Origin: Paracentrotus lividus
Taxonomy: Eukaryota > Echinodermata > Echinoidea > Camarodonta > Echinidae
NCBI GenBank assembly: GCA_940671915.1
Contig: CALNVZ010002016.1
Span: 1-64,000, forward strand
DNA: 64,000 nt
Direction of reading: 5' to 3'
In this document: positions 57,501-64,000 of the stretch, piece by piece
How the letters are laid out: each line of letters starts with the position of its first letter
How positions within the stretch are numbered: position 1 is the stretch's first letter
Notes under the pieces: model-generated
Databases searched by the model: none
Told to the model about the DNA's origin: nothing
The model's input: the letters and a program-made list of their open reading frames with translations, nothing else
Program-made: the position numbers and the translations under genes

Positions 57501-60500
57501 ATTAAATTAGGGAAACACAAAAGCTATAGAGCACCTCCATAAATCCCCTCTTCTATACGTCAGTGACGGTGCAGGTGCAGGCAAAAGATTCAAAAGCCAC
57601 TTCCTGCTCATTATAAAGCGTAATATTTTGAATACACCAAGACACCGACAAGGCATGTTATACTAATTAGATTCGCATGTTTGGGATTAACTCGGCGCAT
57701 TGATAAAGACATTGACAAGTTTCTTTTGAAATTCTCGGGTGCTCACAATTAAGATTTCAGAGCGGCGCGTAGTCGTCTAATGGAAAAGAGAGAAGCGATT
57801 GATCCTAAATTGGGAATTACTAAAGACGTGGATAATGGTGGTCTCAGCTTCGCGCGGAAAACTACTTTGGAAAACATTAAGGGCTATCTCACCTTCGCGG
57901 ACTGAGACTTCTCGGGACAAAATATAAATTTCGTCTCCGCGACGGATAAATAGAATTTCGGAGACGGATTTTGTTTCATAAATTGTCGCGGAGACGTCTC
58001 CGCACCAATTTGTGAAATAAAATCCGTCTCAAAAATTCAGGAGAATTCTCCGAGACGTCTCCGAGACGTCTCTAATACTAATTATCAGTCGCGGAAACAA
58101 AATTTCTATTCTGTCCGCGAAGTGAGATAGCACCCTCGCGGAGACGTCTCCAAAATTCAGGAGAATTCTCCGAGACGTCCCCGAGACGTCTCGGAGACGT
58201 CTGTAATACTAATTATCAGACGCGGAAACAACATTTCTATTCTGTCCGCGAAGTGAGATAGCACCCTCGCGGAGTCGTCTCCGCGACAGAATAGAAAAAT
58301 CGTCTCCGCAAGGGATAAAAAGTATTAGAGACGTCTCCGAGACGTCTCCGAGACGTCTCCTGAATTTTGGAGACGGATTTTTAAACAAACATTGTCGCGA
58401 CGTTTCATGAGTCGCGTAAACTAAACTATGTTGAGTTTCCGCGACTCATGAAACGAGTATTCCACACAATAATTAAATTTGCCAAAAAGTTCAATGTATT
58501 ATAAAATCGTAGAGCAAAACCCCACCCAACAAAAACAAAAAGAAAACATACAGACCTAGGCTACTGCATAATGTCAGATGTGGTCTAAAAAAGTATTATG
58601 ACTTCTATTTACTAGATGAGTATAGCCATGTTAACGTAGAGGACGCTATTACAGAAACCTTGAAGATTGAAACTAAAGAAAAGAAGTGCAAATTTTTACG
58701 TAATTGAATAGTGCGTCCTTTAGCGTTCTTACGATATGAAAAGACGGCAAGCGTTCCCCTATCAAAGGTTGGACGAGGGATTAGCAGATCGGTTGATGAA
58801 TGCACGGAGTGCGGCGAAGACGAGCCACGCCGCTCTAGAATGGGTCATTACCTTTTGGGAACGTACCTAAGTTCACATGCAGATTATCACAACTTTGAAT
58901 AAATGATTTCGGAACAATAGCCAAATTATTCAACATCACACCTGTCAAAAAAGATGCCACATATGGGCCCTAATGCGGCGGTCACAACTCGTCGTAGGCT
59001 ACGGGACACGTGCCATCAACGTAGCCTGCGTTGCATGTGCAATGCATGCACAGGTCGTTGGTCAATTTCTGCGATTCCTGCGTTTCTGTAGTAAGGGTAT
59101 TGGAAACACTTCCTGCACGTCATACATGCAACGTGCCTCCGAGGTACCTGCGCTGCACGATTTTTTTTACGAAATCCATCGTAGGAAGTTGCACGTCGAA
59201 GGTACGGCGAGTTGTGACCGCCGCATTACATACAAAAATGAGTTCATGGTCAAATTTCAGTTGAGTGAGCACTGGGTTAAAATGGGAATAACTGCAGTTT
59301 CCAGGCTTCAGTGAGCATGTGAGACTAGAAAAGCTATTTTTTTTTGTGTATGGACTAAAATTTAAATTTTCACTTTGATTAAACGGGATGACTGTTTAAG
59401 AGCAGTACCTTCGATTTTATTTTCACAAAAATCCTGATGTTTCATGCCTCAGTGGGCACAATATACAAGAAAATCATGCAAATGAGAAGGAAGTTAAGGG
59501 CTCCGTTATGTTTCAGTGACTTACCTGATACGCAATTTGAATCAAGAACTTGTTAGTTAGTGACCATCTGGAGCTTACATATGCGATAAATCACTGAACC
59601 ATGATGGAGCCCTAAATTTTCTTCTCATTAGCAAGATTTTCTTGCATCTTGTGATCACTGAGGCATGAAACATGGGGACTTTTCTGAAAATAGAATTAGA
59701 GGTACTCCCCCAAAACAATTGTCCTGTTTAATCAAAGGTAAAAATTCAAATTTTAGTCCATACATGACAAAATAGCTTTTCCAGTCTCACATGCCCATTG
59801 ACACATGTCCAAAGGTTCTAAACATAACCAAACGAATGTTATTGAGATGATTTTTAGTGCATAGAATTACTGCAATACCTGACCATAATTTTAAAATGGC
59901 CTATTTCTTGGTTGTTTTAATATGTATTTATTCAACCATGAACTTTTAGCAAAAGTCGAAATACACTTCCAAAACAGGAATTCCATATTTGATCAAAAAT
60001 ACCATGTAAAATGCGCAGACTGCAGTTTTTGCAATTTTAACACAGTGCTCACTTAACCATGAAATTTTACCATAAATTCATTTTGTATGTTAGGACGCAC
60101 ATGTGGCATCTTTTTTGACAAGTGTGATGTTGAATAATTTGAAAATTTGAAAAATTATTCCAAAATCATTTCTTCAAAGTTGTGATAATCAGCTTGAGAA
60201 CTTTAAAAAAAAATGATGTTTTTGCCTTCAAACCTAAAAATCGCTCACATTGTAGCTAATAAAATTACCTACACGGACATATAGTGAGATTTTTTTCAAT
60301 TCCACCTGGTTAAAAAATTATTAATATCTGAAATATGGGGAACTCACTTTTAGTGTTGTGTTTATATACTTTATTAAAGGAAAAAACATAAAAACATTGA
60401 AACTGCTTGTAAAAAGATTAATAGAAGGGAATTTTTTTTCTTTTCTTTTTTCTCTCTTTTCTTGGGTGTATCCTTCCATTTCTGAAAGTTCTGAAATTAA

Positions 60501-63500
60501 GTTGAATTGATGGAAATATGTTATTGCATCTATGCATTTTCATAAAATGAGAAATGACAAATCAAAAGAAAAGTTATATTTTTCATGAATTCCAACATTC
60601 ATGAATATCTTCTTTTTATACTGAAAACCTACTTAAAATCTTTGTTTTTTGTATTTATAGATGTGATGCTGATTTTACATTATTTGTATAGATACAATAG
60701 CATATTGCCATCAATATAACATGGGCAAAGTTATGAAGAAAAAAGTTTCTTAACAAATAAAGTGAAAATTTATCATTAAAAAATATAGTAAATGCATGGC
60801 AAGTAGCGCCCCTATGATATCACAGCTTTGTGACTGTGTTGCCAAATTGGTATAGCGATCAATTTGTTTTTGCATCGTAAGGTATTCATAACTTTTCAAT
60901 TATTAGTCTGATTTTTTTCAAACTTTTTTTGATCTGTTTCTCTACTTTTGGTGCTCTTGATAAAAACATCTTATTTTGGGTCCGGACTTCCCCTTTAATA
61001 GGAGAGGATTAATACATCCAGTTTAAAACGTCACTCCGCAGCTTTATCTTTTGGTAAGTCTTCTTAGGATGATACAATAATGATAGAAATTATTTGCTGA
61101 AAACAACTGAAAAGCTAACAAAAAATAAGACAGAGTGTTTGAGGCCACCTTCTTCAAAATTTCTTTTAGCTTACCCTAGATGGGGAGTCAGTGGTGTCCT
61201 TTCCACCAGAAAACATGGCCAGACGCCCCCGGACCCCGCCCTCAGATGCTATCCCTCCTAGTTCCTTTGGCTTGGGAGACCTGCCACTGTCGTTCTGGAA
61301 TTAAAGAGTTAAATTAACAATCCAATCCCAAACAGACCAATATCACCTTGAATTTGTGTTTGTTATTAAACAGGAAAGAACTGTCTTGCATAGAGAAGCT
61401 GGGTAAGAGAGACATTTGACATGGATAGGAGAAATTCAATAAAGTCCACTCGTTTTATAACAAGGGTTCTAGACAACGCCAAAAATCTTATTATACAGAA
61501 CACATGGACACATACACACAAGTGAACATGACTGTTTGGAATTGAAACTGGTGGAATCACCTCATTACAATAAAATCTTGTTATAACAGAAGTAGACTGT
61601 AATATACATTTTAATATGAAGATCAAGATGAATACTTTCTTTTTGTAATTATCTAATTAACATTTTTTTTTTTTTTTCAGATAAATCGCATTTCATTTCT
61701 TCATTCTCCCTTTACCCCCTTCACATATACATTTTGGCTTCCTTCGTCTTTCTACATCTCTTCCTCTCTCTCTCTCTCTCTCTCTAAAATAAAGATTTCT
61801 ATCTAAGATTTTGATAATCTACCTGTTTCTTTGGTGTCCAGGTACCTCCATCTTTCATCTTGCTTACTCTGCAAACAAAATCAATGAGACAAAGAAATAC
61901 AAATAAATTAAAGGGAGTGTTCAACATTGCTCAAAAGAAGCTGAGGGTGATAAAAATTACTAAAGATGAAATAGGAAATCAAATTGACTGAAAAACCTGC
62001 TAAGAAACTCCTCTACCGAGTTTAGAAAAATTCTGGCTTTATCAAAGGCACAGTTTCACAATTTCTCTATGCTCCAACTTTCAGTAAATTGCAAAATTTT
62101 TTCTCCCTTTCCAACATGACAAATGTGACTTCACATGACAGATTTATAATAATACAATAATTCTTTGATAAGTTCATCATAAACTTCAAACATAGTTTTT
62201 TGTACTTACATTCCAGTACTCACAACTGGAGAGGACCTGTAGGAGAAGAAAATAAAAATCAATTTGAAACTTGGTTACAAAAAAAAAACACAGCAAATAA
62301 TGAGAATGGAATTTTCACTTTAAGAGCTATTTCAGAACAAACTTATGAGAGGTACATGTATATGTATGGTAAATATAATAATTAAGAGTATGCTTAATAT
62401 TTGATTTCAACAATGTTAAATAAGTGCTGCTTGGAGTAAGATTTATAAAAGATTATATTTTCTGGTCAGATATGTAAATTCAACATATAGACATGCAACA
62501 CTACATATTTTTCAAATTCATATCAAACTAAATCTTATCTAATCTCAATGCATGTCCACTTACTTGGTGTTCTTTACCGGTCCAACACGTTCAGTCAGCT
62601 CATTTATCTGTTTAAAAAGATATTTTTTTTACATTGTGTTACGTTGATATGGGTCTACATGGTGAATAATAATAACAATAATAATAATAATAAAACTCGG
62701 ATTTGGTAGTAGATAAGTTGCAATCAATGTGAGAGCGCATATTTCCCACCAGAAAAACCTACCTTTGTGGCTATATGCATTATAAGCACAATAAGTAATG
62801 AAATATTGACAAGACATTCAGTTTCGACAGGGTTAAATGTATACATTATGAAGGAATGATGAAGAGAAAGGTTCAACCCTTTTATAAAAATCTTTTTGAC
62901 ATATTTTCTGTGAATGTAGGCTTATATTCCCATTCATATAGTAGTACTTGTATAATAGTAAATGTACATGTAGATACAATAGGAAAATATCATTAATGCT
63001 AAACTGAAGTTGAAAATGATAAATTTACACTTTTAAAAGGAAGTAGTAAAAATGAAAATGACATATATGTCATCAACTTTTTTCATCTTTTTCTTTTTCT
63101 TTTTTTCTTTCTTTTTTTTTTTTTTTTTGGGGGGGGGGTAAGGCACATAGGAGAAAAAAGATTTACATAGTACTCATTCTTCTTCTGCTGTTCCTGTAGA
63201 TCAAATATATCTCCCATGGTTGTCTTGAGTCGGTTGTAAAGGTCATTGGCAAAGTGACGAAACTCTGCCTCAGTGCTGTCATTGGAGAGCGCCATCGCTG
63301 GGACACGATCAGCGATGGTTTCCTCACGATTCTTGGCCTTCTGTTGGGAAACCACTTTCTGTAAGATAATAACGTAAGCATTACTGGTATTGGTTGTTTT
63401 GGTCTTTTACAGACATGTATTAATTAGTATGTCTGTTATCGAACTTTAACATCACCATCAGAAAGACATGACAAGAATCAAATCCGAGTCTGAACAGTGT

Positions 63501-63828
63501 CAGTTTGCACATATAGGCAAATGACAGTCAAATTTACCACTTAAACACCTACTGATCCCTTATTGATTCCATGTCCACAAAATAACAAGCCTCTGTCAAC
63601 TCCCAGCAGATAAATCCAGAACAAGAGGAAACTCACCGAGATGTTGACAGGGGCTCCAGATGGACCAAGCAAGTTCTTTCTAGCCTTCTCCTTCTCCTCC
63701 TTCTCTCTCTTCAGTCGTTCTCTTTCTTCAACCTGCTTCTTACGTTCCTCTTCAGCTTTCTTACGACGTTCCTCTTCCAACATCTCAATCTTACGGATCT
63801 CTGCCTCCCTCTTCTTACGATTCTCCTC
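54539..63828 (-). CDS. Troponin-I/T-like protein, right-arm copy, 3' exons
   Basis: Exons on the minus strand: 63637-63828, 63167-63358, 62564-62607, 62210-62236, 61823-61868, 61175-61294, 54539-54574 (stop 54539-54541). Lengths match the left copy exactly (192, 192, 44, 27, 46, 120, 36), and all splice sites are AG/GT. The earlier exons lie beyond the window. The protein is nearly the same; exon 63167-63358 differs at 7 of 192 nt, five of them amino-acid changes (T/A, D/E, Y/N, K/Q, D/E), while 61175-61294 differs by one silent base. The last intron is 6.6 kb because the foldback element in it received two more insertions. A poly(A) signal candidate is at 54238-54243. Confidence 0.8.
55091..55220 (+). 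repeat. Tandem duplicate, about 63-bp unit
   Basis: Two copies of GGGAGCGTG[CT]CAGGCT followed by AGGACAATACCCAGGGCTAC. Confidence 0.8.
55686..56079. mobile_element. GAGACGTCTC palindromic element (394 bp)
   Basis: Inverted ends GGGTGG(C/T).T...TTCGC.GAGACGTCT; TTA at 55683-55685 and 56080-56082. The whole unit can fold on itself. Confidence 0.75.
56482..56656. mobile_element. GAGACGTCTC palindromic element, diverged copy
   Basis: Ends GGGTGTATCTACTTCGCG and mirror of GGGTGGTATCTCACTTCG. No clear target duplication. Confidence 0.6.
57881..58265. mobile_element. GAGACGTCTC palindromic element, partly duplicated copy
   Basis: Left end GGGCTATCTCACCTTCGCGG; right ends GCGAAGTGAGATAGCACCC at 58135 and again at 58265. 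Further truncated GAGACGTCTC blocks follow to about 58460. Confidence 0.65.
58974..59225. mobile_element. Inverted-repeat element (252 bp) nested in the foldback
   Basis: Ends TGCGGCGGTCACAACTCG in inverted orientation, flanked by TAA / TTA, where the left arm has a single TAA (about 13476). GC-rich interior. Confidence 0.7.
60773..61073. mobile_element. Insertion of 301 bp without inverted ends, right arm only
   Basis: Flanked by TTA on both sides (60770-60772, 61074-61076); the left arm near 12770 is empty. Contains GGTCCGGACTTCCCCTTTAA. Class unknown; SINE-like or a deletion derivative. Confidence 0.55.
63430..63560 (-). repeat. Possible tRNA-derived SINE fragment, right-arm copy
   Basis: Counterpart of 10277-10400; B-box-like part kept, A-box part diverged. 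Confidence 0.35.
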
Positions 63829-64000
63829 CTAGAATAAGAATCAAAAGAATATTTCTATTATTAATGAAATGGATGGTAGAGAGTAGAAAAAGGAGGTTTG
63901 AACAATTCAGACATTTCTTTTCTAGCTGTTATTTTCCTCCTGAAATTGGAGCATTCAATTCAGTGAGATGGAAAAAAGGAAGAAAATAGCAAAGAAAAAT

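Larger units (their letters stand above)
54793..58867. mobile_element. Harbinger-like element (4075 bp) nested in the foldback, right arm only
   Basis: Ends GGTACGTTCCCAAAAG in inverted orientation; target duplication TAA (54790-54792, 58868-58870). The left copy of the host element lacks it. The ends are GC-rich (GGCGTGGC.CG...CGCCG). The interior is a patchwork of GAGACGTCTC-rich palindromic elements. No recognisable transposase. The TAA target and GG start fit PIF/Harbinger (inference). Confidence 0.8.
54610..60362. mobile_element. Foldback element, right-arm copy, interrupted by nested elements
   Basis: Counterpart of 13177-14875 (TA target, AACATAACACAAAAAGTAAG end). Without nested DNA it is about 1.4-1.7 kb. 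Confidence 0.85.

Noticed and set aside
59031..59314. Overlapping 77- and 113-codon frames
   Set aside because: They span a GC-rich 252-bp inverted-repeat element and its host; no family features.

Overview
This window looks like nuclear DNA of a marine invertebrate, most likely an echinoderm such as a sea urchin. It is AT-rich, its genes have many small exons with GT-AG introns, and it is full of short inverted-repeat transposons and TACATGTA / AGGCCTA-type motifs. The species is an inference and no marker gene fixes it. There are no bacterial features.

The main fact is large-scale symmetry. Positions of about 9.8-31.0 kb are repeated in reverse orientation at about 64.0-41.8 kb, with exons almost identical. 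The two halves meet near a gap of exactly 100 N (31893-31992). The arms differ by clean transposon insertions with target-site duplications, and at each such site the other arm shows the empty site. This fits two haplotypes (or two recent gene copies) placed head to head, perhaps by a scaffolding error. It could also be a real inverted duplication.

Gene content. (1) A multi-exon gene for a coiled-coil, troponin-I/T-like muscle regulatory protein. Its 3' part (14 exons, 447 codons) lies at 4569-14946 (+), and again, cut by the window edge, at 54539-63828 (-). A 5' part with the start codon lies at 18729-24150 (+), and a longer copy at 37881-48986 (-). The 5' part ends in phase 0 and the 3' part begins in phase 0, so they probably belong to one gene type (about 579 codons) arranged head to tail. 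The 3' part itself holds two copies of one troponin-like module with the same exon layout. (2) Immunoglobulin-like membrane receptor genes on the opposite strand to the troponin-like gene, lying where the intron between its 5' and 3' parts should be: a partial copy at 1-395 (-), a frameshifted copy at 32005-32968 (+), and an intact copy at 35131-36105 (+). The intact copy runs into a 15-copy 94-bp tandem repeat made from its own 3' coding end.

Most of the rest is mobile DNA: foldback elements with TA target sites, Tc1-like remnants, Harbinger-like elements (TAA, TTA or CTG target sites), TTAA-target elements and other inverted-repeat elements, several nested two or three deep. Layout: 1-4.5 kb Ig region and inverted-repeat elements; 4.5-15 kb gene 3' half; 15-18.7 kb intergenic; 18.7-24.2 kb gene 5' half; 24.5-30.6 kb nested transposons; 31.0-31.9 kb Tc1 remnant; gap; 32-37.4 kb Ig genes and minisatellite; 37.9-49.0 kb gene 5' half (reverse); 49-54.5 kb intergenic; 54.5-63.8 kb gene 3' half (reverse).
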